In this document: positions 1-11,097 of the stretch, piece after piece
Position numbering within the stretch: the stretch's first letter is position 1
Layout: each line of letters opens with the position of its first letter
NCBI GenBank assembly: GCA_963966185.1
Contig: CAWZYM010000280.1
Location: 248,001 to 312,000, forward strand
DNA length: 64,000 nt
From: Rhabditoides inermis
Taxonomy: Eukaryota; Nematoda; Chromadorea; Rhabditida; Rhabditidae
Direction of reading: 5' to 3'
Position numbers and translations under genes: made by a program
The notes under the pieces: model-generated
The model's database searches: none
Told to the model about the DNA's origin: nothing
What the model saw: only the letters and a program-made list of their open reading frames with translations

Positions 1-286
1 CTAACCAGACGGGTCATATACATTTGTGAACATGAAAGAAGACGTAAGCATAGTCACTTAATGCCGAGCGCGCCAATAAAGGGCATATTCTCGAAACGCA
101 ATGAAACTTGTGCTACGATACAAGCACGGGCTACTTATAGCGTTGTGTGGTCGCTGGGAATGAATCTGGCGATATGATCACTGTCCGTCGAGTTGCGGAC
201 AGAACGCTAAATCTGCCAAGACGACAAAACATTACGAGAAATTCAAAAATAAAGAAAACAGCTACAAACAAGATTAAGAATGTTGA
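1..286. other. No recognised feature
   Basis: I see no gene, RNA or repeat that I can support here. Short open frames are present but show no recognisable motif or splice pattern. Confidence 0.4.
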
Positions 287-335
287 GCACTACGCACTAC
301 GCAGCACTATTCATACCTCCGCCCTAAACCGTATA
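287..335 (+). repeat. Left arm of a 2.5-kb-spaced inverted repeat
   Basis: This arm of about 48 bp (beginning CACTACGCACTACGCAGCAC and ending CCTAAACCGTAT) is repeated in inverted orientation at 2817-2863 with one clear mismatch. The sequence between and outside the arms does not match. It could be the terminal repeat of a DNA transposon, but I found no transposase and no convincing target-site duplication. Confidence 0.7.
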
Positions 336-2816
336 AGTCGTACCGTGTACATGTCGCTCGTCTGGCGTGGAAGCAGCACGACGCGTGGCGCACCTCGAAT
401 ATCCACTTGGGACAAAACGAATACGTGATTTGTCTATCTATTTATTTATTTTGTTGTGTTTTGATTGACGTTGTTGACCGTCGGCCGATTCTTGCTGCTC
501 TTTGCGCAGTTGCAGTGTTACACGCCGGGCTGGCTCCGCGGATTTTCCGGCCAGCACGAAGTCAATGAGCACGTTGAGCTCATTCACGATTAAACCAGGT
601 GCGCTTTTTTCTATAAAGGATGAAAAAGTTCGTCGTCTGTCTACTATTAGCGAGAATTGTTTCGTTAACGATGTGCATCGATCATTGTATTGGTTTTGAA
701 AGCGTTCATTCTTTTGCGCCCGTCGCGCATCACTGTCGGTCTTCTCATGGGCACGCGATCCGTGGGATCGATTTGTGATGGGTTGATTGAACACAAAGTG
801 CTACTATCACTGATGAGTCTCAACCACGGTCAATTCCCACTTGCGGCTACTAAGAAGCATGGCGTAAAAACTATTTGTTATTGTAGTTATTGCGATTCCA
901 GCGATTTTCACCGCCATTTTCATCGAGAAGCAGAACCAGCACTGGAAGCTGAAACTGCGCCATGCCCAACAGCGCGGTGAGAAGACAGAAGATTTTCTTA
1001 CTTGTTTGATTGATTGTGAGATAGAAGTGATGGGATGAACGAGATCAAAGATGAGGATTAAAGTGTTTATTTCCACGGCAAGGAAGTAATAACGATAAAA
1101 GGCAAGCATGAAAAAAATGTGGATAAACAAGGCTAACCCTAAGCTGACCAGTGCAAGTGGTCAGCTATTTATTGGGGGGCCCTCATGTTACATAAAAATC
1201 GTACAAAAATGATAGGTTAATAACATCAACATCAACATATTACACAACAAAGATAAAATAATTCTACAAAAGTGGGAGTTGACCAAACATTGTTACGTCA
1301 CAATTCGACAATAGTTTTCTCATATCAGAAATTGAATATACGTTATCAAGATTGAACGGAAGATTATTCCACGGCCTAACTACCCGATTAAAATAGAAAT
1401 TTTCATCTTTATACTTACTCCTAGGAATCGCAATTTGTTTTTCGTGGGATCGAGTGTTGTATCTCGAGTAATGAACAGCTGGAATGTGGTTTGGATCTAA
1501 TTGTAATCGGTTTGTGAAGATATTGTATAAGGTTACTAAATCGTAATGTTGCCTACGTAGGAGAGTGTGATGGGATCGATTCCGCTATAACCGCAGATCG
1601 TCAGGCTACGCGTCATAGTGATAGATAATAGACATCCCCCGTGAGCCCCTTTCATTTTGCCTTGAATTCGACAATGTCGCCAGACAGAAACTGTCTCGAA
1701 CAGTGGTCGCATTCACTGTTCACGTGTTTGGCCTTCTTGTTATCGATGTCCGTTTTCGTAGGAAGAAACTATGCGTCCCTGTGGAGTCATCTTAGACACT
1801 GCAGCACTGCACGACTTCCGAATTTTGCCCCACCGTACTTTGACCTAGTCGTATACGTGACTCATTATGTCGGCACAAATACGGATAACGGTCGCAAGCA
1901 TGTAAGGAGGGCGGTACAGTGACACTCGCCGTTACCTCGTCAGTACTCATATAACTGCATTGTTCGACTATAACTGCATTATTCGATAACTGCATTATTC
2001 GATTCTCAAAGTGCGAATAATTTACTCCGCTCAGATTCCGCAATTCCGTTCGGTCATAACTTTTGATGCATCGAAAAGGAATGGATGCGACTTTCGCAGG
2101 ATTGTAGATTAGAACACAGTTTATCTAGAAAACATGACCTCGTCCATTCCTATTCGATGCATCAGTTTGAAAAATCAATAATTGATCGAAATTGGCGCCA
2201 TTTACGCCCCCTCAAGAATGGTGAAATTTCAAAGATTAAATAATTTTCCGAAATCGTTTTTTGAGTTTAAACTCGGTTTTCAACAACCATTAGTAGTGTA
2301 TTAAACGATAGTATGAACAAAATTTCGAAAGTCAATTTTTCGTAAAATCGTTAGTGCCCCCTGTTTACTTCCACAAACAGTCTCACGCAATCTCTCCTCG
2401 GGAAAAAATCGAGTCTGTCGTACATTTACATCGCCTCTTACTTTCACATTGTGAGATTGGTTAGATTAATTTCACAGTTCTAACCGAAACCGACGTATGA
2501 ATTTTTTCATCGCGAAGCGTGTCTGAACTATAATCGCGACCAAAAAACCCCGTTTCCGTGTGTCCGAGACAGACTATTATTATCACTGTAAAATGCTCAC
2601 TACGAATCTGATGCGTCTCCTGCTCGAGTGACTCCTGCTCGAGCGGCGGTGGAGTCAACAGCCGGAGTACATAAGAGATTGGTGTGTGACTCTTCTCCCG
2701 TGAGGCCCTTCTCTGAGGTAGAGCACACAGCACCCTTTGCATGTTTCAAGCATAAACCGGTCCCTACTTATGCCAGAGTCTTGAGCTATTTATGTCGTAG
2801 AGCAGCGAACACATAA
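336..2816. other. Interior between the inverted arms; no recognised gene
   Basis: About 2.5 kb between two inverted arms. Open frames of 60-118 codons occur on both strands, but none shows a family motif or a convincing intron-exon pattern. Possibly a non-autonomous transposon interior or ordinary intergenic DNA. Confidence 0.35.
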
Positions 2817-2822
2817 TACGGT
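2750..2822 (+). repeat. Direct repeat, copy 1 (about 70 bp)
   Basis: The stretch containing CATAAACCGGTCCCTACTTA and GTCGTAGAGCAGCG recurs with several changes at about 3392-3464. It abuts the right inverted arm at 2817. Confidence 0.7.
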
Positions 2823-2863
2823 TTAGGGCGGAGGTATGAGTAGTGCTGCGTAGTGCGTAGTGC
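2817..2863 (-). repeat. Right arm of the 2.5-kb-spaced inverted repeat
   Basis: Reverse complement of 287-335. Together the arms bracket about 2.5 kb. Confidence 0.7.
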
Positions 2864-3391
2864 CCCGGTCGGTGCAACACTCTCGCGAACTGCACCGCGC
2901 CGGCGGCGAGATGAAACGCCATTCAAGGTTTTTGCTTTCCTTCCCTCCCATCCCTGAAAGCGGTTTAAAGCCGCCCGCCCGCCTAGCGAGTGCGATCCCT
3001 CCGCTGAGAATAGCGAGTAACTCGATTGAAAGGTTTTTCGATGTAGCCTGTATTCCTAATCCATACTGTCTGCATTTTGCTCGGATCAGATCGTGGGAGA
3101 TGGAAGTGCCGGCAATCTGGAAGCAGGACGGAACGCGCTTGGATGAGACGGACAATGGACTCGCGGCAATCTTGCCACTATTTTCACCGAAGAAAAGGAT
3201 GCGTCACCCTCGACCAGCTCCCACCTTCCACCGCCTTAGTTAGAGATCAAGAGCCGCCGTGTGTGAAAAAAGAGACCCTTCCCATTTTTCGCCCCTCGAA
3301 TATTGACCCACGTTTACGAACCATGTTCTGTCAGTTGCTCGCGCAATGATTGCATATTCGTGAGCCTCAAAGGCCATCCGCAAAAGCATAA

Positions 3392-3464
3392 ACCGTCAAG
3401 CATGAACCGGTCCCTACTCATGCCGGAGTCTTAAACTATTCATGTCGTAGAGCAGCGGAGACAT
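3392..3464 (+). repeat. Direct repeat, copy 2 (about 70 bp)
   Basis: Diverged copy of 2750-2822, sharing the words CGGTCCCTACT, ATGCC.GAGTCTT and GTCGTAGAGCAGCG. The inverted arm that follows copy 1 is absent here. Confidence 0.65.
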
Positions 3465-5115
3465 AATAAACATTCAAAAAAACAACAAAATGATCGGTAA
3501 AATGAGAGCGGTGGCTAGAAGAAAACGATGACTGGGGTAGAGACCGTCACCTATATTTTCAATGGAGATGATTAGAAACATAAGTTATAAAATTATATTC
3601 AGTTATTGTAGTAGATTCCAACAAGTATTCATTTGTTTTTGATCGACGCGCATCAAAAGCGCGCGCTTACGAGGGCGCGATGTCGCATTCAGAGGGTCAC
3701 TGAAAATAGGCCACGCCCCCTTTTTACAGTGGAGTGTGACGTCACAATCTTTTTTTTGGAAGTTTTGGTTAAGAACAACATCACCCCGTGAGCTGAAGTT
3801 TGTACGGCCTATACAACTTTTCGCGCTCTTGCGAATGGTGCAAACCGCATCTCACGGCATCATGTTGTCAATATATAAGCCCCGCCCTTTGGCGATCTCT
3901 AGACTGGGGATACGAGCCCCTCGCTGTGCATTTCAACAAGTGAAATAAGTTATGTTATCGGTTTTAAATAGAGTAGTGTTTGTTAAAAAAGTAACACGTT
4001 TTTTTAAACAAACAATATGATTTCTTAAAACGTAAATACAACATGAAAAATCACTTAAAACAAGTAACTTTCGAAAAAACGGAAATAAACGGAAATATCA
4101 GCTGGTCACCGCTTATATACACAATGCTTTTTTGTAACACCAAAACCGTAATGACACCCAATCGCTCAAAAAAATTGTAAACGTCAAAAGTGCAGGATAA
4201 AAACAGTAATGTTAACGTTGTTTGTACTAGCGTAGTGAAAAAAATAGTTTTGTATTCAAGTTACAAATATTTTTGTACAAAGAGCATAGGCTCACTGGAC
4301 ATATCATTTTGATAAAAACATCATTATATATAATGAACGAATTCGAGAAAAATAAATTTAGAGTGGTATTTTCCTTAACGATTCGTCTAGCCTGGCTCCT
4401 ATACGTTGTCCACATAACGTATTATATTATTCATAGTACGTTTTCTCATACGTCCTCACATTTACTTACTCGGCAATACTATTTTTTTCTTACGACTTCT
4501 CAAACTGAAGGTGCAGGAACATGGTAATAGAAGTAGTGATATCATTGCTTTTCACAGCACGGATCCCGCAGCACACCCTCACATCCCTTGCACATTTACT
4601 GTCCGCATCCTATCCACTCACCCGCACTTCAAGCAACGGTTTATTGTCGAAGCCGTAAAATTTATGTCTCGCAAACCGATTCTGAATCGGAGAGCTGAGC
4701 TTAATAGCCGAACGGCTGTGGCAAAGGGCGATAAGCCTATTTGTGCTTCACCCATGTCCCTCGTAATTATCACCCTCACTCTCCCGGCCTTTCGCTCTCT
4801 CTTTCGGTCGACATAGTAGCACTCCCCGGTTGCCTCAGTTACTGTACATACATGTCCAATTATGTAGTCATCGTACCACCCAAATTGTTTCGATACATTT
4901 TTTTGTTTTTGCGTAATGATTTTTTGTTTGTTTTTTGAGCTTTATGTTGTCAGAATTTATCACACTGTTATACTTTTTTGTAGGTAATGCTTACCCTGAT
5001 GATGTCTCAAAGGTGAAACGTCGGAATAAACTGTTTTTTTCTCGCGGTACATCGGCTGAACAGCACTTCTCAACAAATATTTTTCTTACTTTACTTTATT
5101 TTCTTACTAGCTTTT
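3465..5115. other. No recognised gene; the right part is the left end of a duplicated segment
   Basis: I find no supportable gene. From about 4640 onward the sequence is a diverged copy of 36100-36580 (shared words include TCGCAAACCGATTCTGAATC and TGGCAAAGGGCGATAAGCC-like text). The homologous segment therefore starts well before the receptor fragment at 5116. Confidence 0.5.
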
Positions 5116-5430
5116 GGAAGTAATGCTCAGGTACGCTTTGCTTCATTGCATTCGACTCGACTTTCAATCAGTGGCGCTTCGCAGAAACTGCGTGCGGCAC
5201 CCACTAGTTTCAGCTACATCGACTGCTACACGAGTCTTTTCATCGTGTGTTTTCTTACTAGCTGTGTTTTCTTACTAGTATCGTCGCACTCGATTCGTTC
5301 ACTCTGGTGAAACAGCGACTGGGGATCGACAGAGTGGGTGAAATGAAACCGTTTTTGAAACGAAACTGATGGAATTTAAGAATGTGGCTCGAACAAAAAA
5401 AGTACCTGCAGTTATATTCTCGCAAACGTT
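5116..5430 (+). pseudogene. Srx-like chemoreceptor gene fragment (degenerate)
   Basis: Translation shows FDSTFNQWRFAETACGTH, a stop, a shift, then a piece ending in VALDSFTLVKQ. This parallels the exon 5/6 region of the intact receptor gene at 7544-9256, where the matching words are [17 protein letters not shown] and IDACTFVKL. The stop codon, the missing intron border and a small direct duplication (two copies of TGTTTTCTTACTAGC-type sequence near 5250-5280) make it non-functional. A related but less damaged copy lies at 36584-36874. The Srx-type assignment follows from similarity within this window and from the general pattern of nematode serpentine receptors. Confidence 0.6.
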
Positions 5431-5769
5431 AGGTAAATCGGAGGAAGACTGAGACTCAGCTGACAAGAGCGCGCAAAACAAGGGAGTCTGACGCTTAGAG
5501 CTGCGTATTCGAGTTGCTAGAGTAGAGGATTGCATATAAGTCGGGTTCAATTGATTTTTTCGCAAAGTTATAGAGAACTTTGAAACTGACAACTAATGCG
5601 ACTGAAATTGCAAAACTGTCTATGGTAGATATTTAACAACTTATGATGCAAAATCGCTCTTGAAATTCTGTGAATGAATTGTAAAATAGTTCAAAAATGA
5701 AACGAACTATCAATTTCCAAGTGTTCTGTCTTTGCATTGTAAAATAGGCCCATGGACAGCCCATGGACA

Positions 5770-6052
5770 ACTTTGCAGAAGTGCAGCGAGAACTCATCTG
5801 CACAATCGGCCCTGGGCCGATTTTGCAGACGAAATTCAGAAAGGCTGTAAAATCAGCCCAGGGCCGATTTTACAGACGAATCGCAGACAAAGCGGGCATA
5901 ACCATCTGCATTATCGGCCCTCGGCCGATTTTGCAGACAGACCTGATAGCTTGTCTTGGCAAAACATTCGCCGAGCGCGAGGTTCGAACTCGCGAGACAA
6001 GATTAATGTTCGCGGTGCTACACCACTACACTACGCTGGCACATGTTGCGTG
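5770..6052 (-). mobile_element. tRNA-derived SINE, copy 1 (minus strand)
   Basis: Read on the minus strand, a tRNA-like head begins near 6052 with an A-box-like GTGTAGTGGTGTAGC and a B-box-like GAGTTCGAACCTCGCG. It is followed by a body of about 200 bp shared with the plus-strand copy at 6268-6531. The body holds three near-palindromes built on AATCGGCC-NN-GGGCCGAT. RNA polymerase III promoter boxes plus an unrelated repeated body are the hallmark of a SINE. The heads of the two copies differ more than the bodies. Confidence 0.65.
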
Positions 6053-6267
6053 CTGCATTAACTAATAGTCGACAGCGCGCACCTCAAAAAAAAAGTATTG
6101 TGACAGCTACTGCTAATTGTGTGAGAGTGAACATTCAAATATCAAATGCTATGTTTTCAAAAGATTAGTTCCTTGGTTTCGAAACAATTACATTCACAAA
6201 GTAAGCATCATCAAGTCTCGTCTCTTTGAACGCAGCGCATTGTTTCCCGTCTTTGAGAGAGAGCAGC

Positions 6268-6531
6268 GCAAGCGTGGATGGCCTAGTGGTATCGTTGTGC
6301 AATCTGCGCGCTCGCTTCTTGGGATCGAGTCCCGCGCTCGGCGAATGTTTTGCCAAGACAAGCTATCAGGTCTGTCTGCAAAATCGGCCGAGGGCCGATA
6401 ATGCAGATGGTTCTTCCCGCTTTGTCTGCGACTCGTCTGTAAAATCGGCCCTGGGCTGATTTTACAGAATGTCTGAATTTCGTCTGCAAAATCGGCCCAG
6501 GGCCGATTCTGCAGATGAGTTCTCGCACTGC
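6268..6531 (+). mobile_element. tRNA-derived SINE, copy 2 (plus strand)
   Basis: The head carries an A-box-like GATGGCCTAGTGGTATCG and a B-box-like GGGATCGAGTCCC at about 6333. The body from about 6330 is the reverse complement of 5780-5990, including the three AATCGGCC/GGCCGATT palindromes. With copy 1 it forms an inverted pair whose heads face each other across about 215 bp. Confidence 0.65.
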
Positions 6532-6559
6532 GATATTATCGCAGTGCTAGTGCTCGGGG

Positions 6560-6563
6560 TTAA
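6560..6563. other. Empty TTAA target site for a MITE
   Basis: The context GTGCTCGGGG-TTAA-GATATACGCACTG is uninterrupted here. In the paralogous sequences at 37854 and 45819 the same TTAA holds a 561-bp element. This site therefore documents the unoccupied state. Confidence 0.85.
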
Positions 6564-7396
6564 GATATACGCACTGATTCTGTCCTATCAATGTCGAATT
6601 TTTTTAAAGTTCAATAAAATAGGAAAATTTGAAGAAATTTGCACCGTTCTCATTGAAATTCTCAATGAAAATAGATGCCCACTGTGGGGGCACAGAGCGC
6701 GTCGGGCCAGCCCGGTCACTGAATGGGACTGCCGGTCCCACAGGGTGTGAGCCCGAAAAAATCAAAATCAAAGTTTGAATGTTCTATAAACGCAAGTCGA
6801 TGCGGAATGCCTTTTTTTTTGTTGTATGCGAAATTTCATAAGAAAATATTTTGATATGATCGAACCCGGCGCGGGCCAACTCGGGCTCACACCGGGGGCA
6901 CCCGGGCTCACTTTTTTTTCTATCTCATGTGGAGAGTAGTGTAACTGTTTGAAGACAAGTATCTTCATGGAGAAAAGCATTTTAACACAATGAACAAACA
7001 AAAAAACAAAAGGAACAAAATAAAACCGGTCTTGCGAAAGGGCACACCCTTATTTCTGATAAGCAAAAAAATAAAAGTCGTATCATTGAACGTTTTACTT
7101 GTGAATACATCACTTCAGACTCTGTGTGTCTAGTGTGGTAGAATTGCTCCTTGGCAAGGCAAATATAGCAGGAAAATGAAAAGATTCTGTAACTTTAGTA
7201 ATTCAAAGTAAAAACCCAACGTTGCAAGTTTGTTTGAACACTATCTAGAAACAACATTTTATGTTGTTCAGTAAAAAAAATGTATTCGATGTTTTTGAAA
7301 AGCGTGTGTGAAAAATGTATCATGCGATTTATAGTCTGCCACGTTTGGCCAACTCGCGTGTCACTTCTTAACCATTTTTTACTCACCATATAATTA

Positions 7397-7507
<111 letters not shown>

Positions 7508-7543
7508 ACCCTACCGGCTGAGTTAGAACAAAGTGAGCGAACG

Positions 7544-9256
7544 ATGTCGAATAGCGTAACCGACTGGAGTTTTGTCTACGGAGCTTCAGCCTCGCTTTGT
7601 GTGGTGAGAAATTCATTTATTCCAGAAAAGGCAAAACATTATTTAGTGCGGGTTGCTGGGTATGTTCTTTAACGCATTTTCCGTTCTGTTGCTGTTCAAA
7701 AATGCGACACTTCGGAGTGCTTTTGGTATGTTTCTTCTAATTTTTTTTAAAATTTCTTTTATGCGCCTCTCACACAGTTGCAAACTTCGGAGTTTGTTCT
7801 TTGTTCGTGATATGGTGTGTTCCCATAGCGTTCTTGTGAGTCAAAATGACGTTTTTCTTTGAAAAACAAAATTGTTTTCAGCCAACGACCTGACATCTCT
7901 TATACGACTCTTGGAAATATGTTAGGAATGATTTTGACGGGGTTTTGGAACGTTGGCATGTACTCACATCTTGTTATTGCAACGAACAGAATTGCAGGTC
8001 CATTAAGAGCAAAATATACTCAGTTGACACTTTTCTTTTAGCAATTTGCTTCCCGATAGCAGCTCGCAATTTTCTCACATTTCGATCGAGTTTTTTCGTC
8101 ATTGTCATCTTATGGCTGCTAGCCTGCTGTCACATGGCACCGTACCTGATCTATCGTACATGTGTTTTTCCAGACATTTTTTCACGTTCTTTTTCAGAAA
8201 GCAGCTGCTACATGAACTTTGATCCCTCATTAGTAAAGTGGGTAGCTGCTGAGACGCCATGTGGACACGTGATGACTGTGTGAGTACGATGTATTCGTAT
8301 AACGTCATCAAAACGTTTTTCAGATACACTGACTATTACACTACGCTGTTCACAGTGGCCTGTATCATTCTCATCGATGCGTGCACATTCGTGAAATTGC
8401 GAGCGACATCGGTATCATGCACAGCGGAATATCCGCTAATTGGCCAATAGGGAAAATTCGCCGGGGTGGGCAGCGGCACATATGGAGTGTTTCGGCCACT
8501 GAACGGCCAGTAAGGCTGACGTGTTCTTTCCGCCTGCAGGCCGCAGCGCGCGCGACAGAGACGCGGCGCGGCGCCCCGCCCCCGAAGCGCATTTCAGACA
8601 CAACGCAACGCAATAACGCAAAACGCAAAATGCATGCGTTTTCTATGCAGCGACTCTAGAAGGTGCGAAACACAGCCACAGCTGCACGCACCATGCGGCG
8701 AAACGCATTTTGGCGTGCGGTTGCACTTTGCAATCGGAAACGCATGCCGCACATGCGTTGTATAAAAAACCTTTAGATTCCAAGAGCGCGGCTCCCCACC
8801 CCGTTTTTTTTTCTTTCTTTGAAAAACGAGGACTTCGGGCAGCCATGATTATGTAAAATTGAGTTCGCTCATTCGAAATTGTTTCAGAATGACGTGGGCA
8901 GATCGAAAACGCACAGGAAGCTAGAGATCCGATTTTTCACCCAGTCCTGTCTTCATGGGTTCATTTTCGTGTCGGAAATCGCTTGTTTCAGCTATATCTG
9001 CACATTCTCGGGCGATTCACGGTGGCTATGGTAAAATCAAAGTATTATCACAGCACACAAGTTGTTTAGGTTTCTCACAACAACGTTTGCGTGGGTGTTC
9101 TGTCATCTCATGGACGGGTAAACTCCACTTTGCATGATCTAACATGAAACATTTCATAGGGTCTGCTTTGTGTGTTTTCACTTCGGTCGAGCCAATTTCC
9201 GAAAGACAGCTTCAAATGTGATTCCTGTTCACTCAAACCGTGTTTCAAGAAACTAA
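7544..9256 (+). CDS. Srx-like serpentine chemoreceptor (7TM GPCR), copy 1
   Basis: Nine exons give 927 nt (308 residues) with every junction in frame: 7544-7603, 7647-7725, 7778-7835, 7882-7997, 8042-8279, 8324-8411, 8888-9030, 9070-9117, 9160-9256. The protein is a seven-transmembrane receptor of the nematode Srx type, expected in the plasma membrane of sensory neurons. Visible landmarks in order: TM1 [16 protein letters not shown] then LRSAF; TM3 [19 protein letters not shown]4 [13 protein letters not shown]; an extracellular [11 protein letters not shown]5 [19 protein letters not shown]; the intracellular [11 protein letters not shown]6 [13 protein letters not shown]7 [16 protein letters not shown]. 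Introns are 39-48 nt except the third (52 nt) and the sixth (476 nt), which holds an insertion. The start is the first ATG after the (TA)n tract. AATAAA overlaps the stop. No ligand can be inferred. Confidence 0.85.
8412..8887 (+). mobile_element. Probable transposon remnant inside intron 6 of receptor copy 1
   Basis: This intron is 476 nt, whereas the equivalent intron in the third receptor fragment (44844-44896) is 53 nt. The extra sequence is GC-rich (CGGCGCGGCGCCCCGCCC) and full of GCATGC/AACGCA words. The intron of the second gene copy (34789-35264) carries the same insert, so it arrived before the gene was duplicated. No terminal repeats or target duplication could be defined. Confidence 0.5.
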
Positions 9257-9622
9257 ATAAACTATGGCTGTGCATTGTATTATAAATCGATTCTGTATTG
9301 GTACTTGCGAATAAATTTATCCATGCTTTGTGGACAGAACTTTATGAAGAACACAAAAACAATTCACAAATTACAGGTTCTTTTTCTCATGATGAACTCA
9401 TAGAAGCATTTCATTCATAACAAAAATTGAGAAAGAACATCACTCGGTGTTCTAACGAGTCAACACTACGCATTATCAAGTTGAACAAAATCGATTTTAA
9501 ACGCAGTATTACCGTTCTACATTCTACAAACCGTGTTCGTCATTAACTGATCCGTTCTCTGATACTCGAACTTATGCAGGTACTTCAAACCTATGGGAAA
9601 GCGCGTTGCAAGCACACACGGG

Positions 9623-9626
<4 letters not shown>
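9257..9626. other. Downstream flank of receptor copy 1; no gene seen
   Basis: The first part is a diverged copy of sequence after the second receptor gene (shared words TTATGAAGAACACAAA and ACTCATAGAAGCA). Nothing coding is supported. Confidence 0.5.

Positions 9627-9658
<32 letters not shown>
9627..9658. repeat. (TC)n microsatellite
   Basis: Sixteen TC repeats. A second (TC)n tract follows the second receptor gene near 35898-35922. Confidence 0.95.
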
Positions 9659-9661
<3 letters not shown>

Positions 9662-10283
9662 TGCGCTCGTACGCTGCCACTGGGCGGTTGGTTGACCCAG
9701 GCAGTAATTATGCGCGCACCCGGGCGTTGTTCTGTGACTAGTGTTGTGTTTGTATTGAGTACTATGATTCTGATTGGATATCTACTTATCACTGTTCTCT
9801 ATCACGTTGCTGTTCCCATCCAGCATGTGCCATCTGATTTCGAGCGTTCGTGTGTTCCCCATGTGTTCACTGCTCGGCTTTCCTCTCACGCACTTGTTGC
9901 GCGATGCTCGTCAAAAGACCTTCGCAAGTCCGACTCTGTCGGTGGTTCTGCAAAGGCATTCTCTACTTTTTCCGATCCGTTTGCGTTGTGCATTGATTCG
10001 TGCGTGGGTATTTCCGGTGGCGTGTGTCTCGGTCCGAGCCGGACGGCGTCCTCTCGGCCCCGCTTATTGATTGGTGACACATCGCTTTTTGATCTGCGAG
10101 ATATCGATTATCGTTCCGCATTTGGTGGTGTATGTTTTACGCGATTGGGTGTGACTGTGATTGCCCGTGATTGTGGATGTCTCACTGGTCTCCTCCAGTG
10201 TTCCCCTTTCCTCCTCTCATGGTGCGCTACGATTTGTATTGACTGCCCCCGCGAGAACGATCTCACCGGTCGAAAGACTGATA
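9659..10283. other. Long open frame of uncertain meaning before the minisatellite
   Basis: A plus-strand frame stays open from 9593 to 10477. From an internal ATG at 9711 it begins with one hydrophobic stretch (SVVFVLSTMILIGYLL), then loses resemblance to any family I know and runs into the 33-bp repeat. Other frames are also partly open here, so absence of stops is weak evidence. I see no splice pattern and do not call it a gene. Confidence 0.25.
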
Positions 10284-10775
10284 CAGTTGTCCCCCCTCTG
10301 GTGTATGAGGTATATACAGTTGACCCCCCTCTGGTGTATGAGGTATATAAAGTTGACCCCCCTCTGGTGTATGAGGTATATACAGTTGACCCCCCTCTGG
10401 TGTATGAGGTATATACAGTTGACCCCCCTATGGTGTATGAGGTATATACATACAGTTGTCCCCCCTCTGGTGTATGAGGTATATACAGTTGACCCCCCTA
10501 TGGTGTATGAGGTATATACAGTTGACCCCCTCTGGTGTATGAGGTATATACAGTTGACCCCCCTCTGGTGTATGAGGTATATACAGTTGACCCCCCTCTG
10601 GTGTATGAGGTATATACAGTTGACCCCCCTATGGTGTATGAGGTATATACAGTTGACCCCCCTCTGGTGTATGAGGTATATACAGTTGACCCCCCTATGG
10701 TGTATGAGGTATATACAGTTGTCCCCCCTCTGGTGTATGAGGTATATACGGTTGACCCCCCTCTGGTGTATGAGG
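10284..10775. repeat. 33-bp minisatellite, about 15 units
   Basis: The unit reads GTTGACCCCCCTCTGGTGTA followed by TGAGGTATATACA. Units differ at a few sites (CTCTGG/CTATGG, GACC/GTCC), with one 4-nt insertion near 10449 and one 1-nt loss near 10526. The period is a multiple of three, so open frames encode 11-residue repeats such as VDPPLVYEVYT on the plus strand and a GGSTVYTSYTR type on the minus strand. That is a property of the period, not proof of coding. Confidence 0.95.
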
Positions 10776-10820
10776 AAACGAAATTTGATCCACCTCTGAT
10801 AAAGGAGGCAAAAATATCAA

Positions 10821-10843
10821 TCAATCAATCAATCATTTATCCA
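10821..10843. repeat. Short (CAAT)n tract
   Basis: ATCAATCAATCAATCAATCA immediately follows the minisatellite. Confidence 0.85.
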
Positions 10844-11097
10844 GAATCGCTATATCCTGACTATACAACAAGTGCATACGGTACACCACAAGGGCTAAGC
10901 GCTGGGAGAAACACAGTTTAGCAACGAGGATGGTAGGGTCGAAAGTTTAAAGTCGATATTAAATCGATATTCAGTCGATAATCATTCGATTTCTTTTCCA
11001 TAATCCATTAGAATTAGATACCATTATAGACGATAGTGGGGCTCCGGGTGTTCCTTTCCTTCTGTTTTAATCCACAAAAGGATATGATTGTATAACA

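Noticed and set aside
2628..3349. Overlapping open frames of 62-127 codons
   Set aside because: They overlap on both strands with no motif, no splice pattern and no copy elsewhere to test conservation.
8371..8846. Open frames on both strands in the GC-rich insert
   Set aside because: They lie within an intron of a well-supported gene; they are open because of GC-rich composition and lack motifs.
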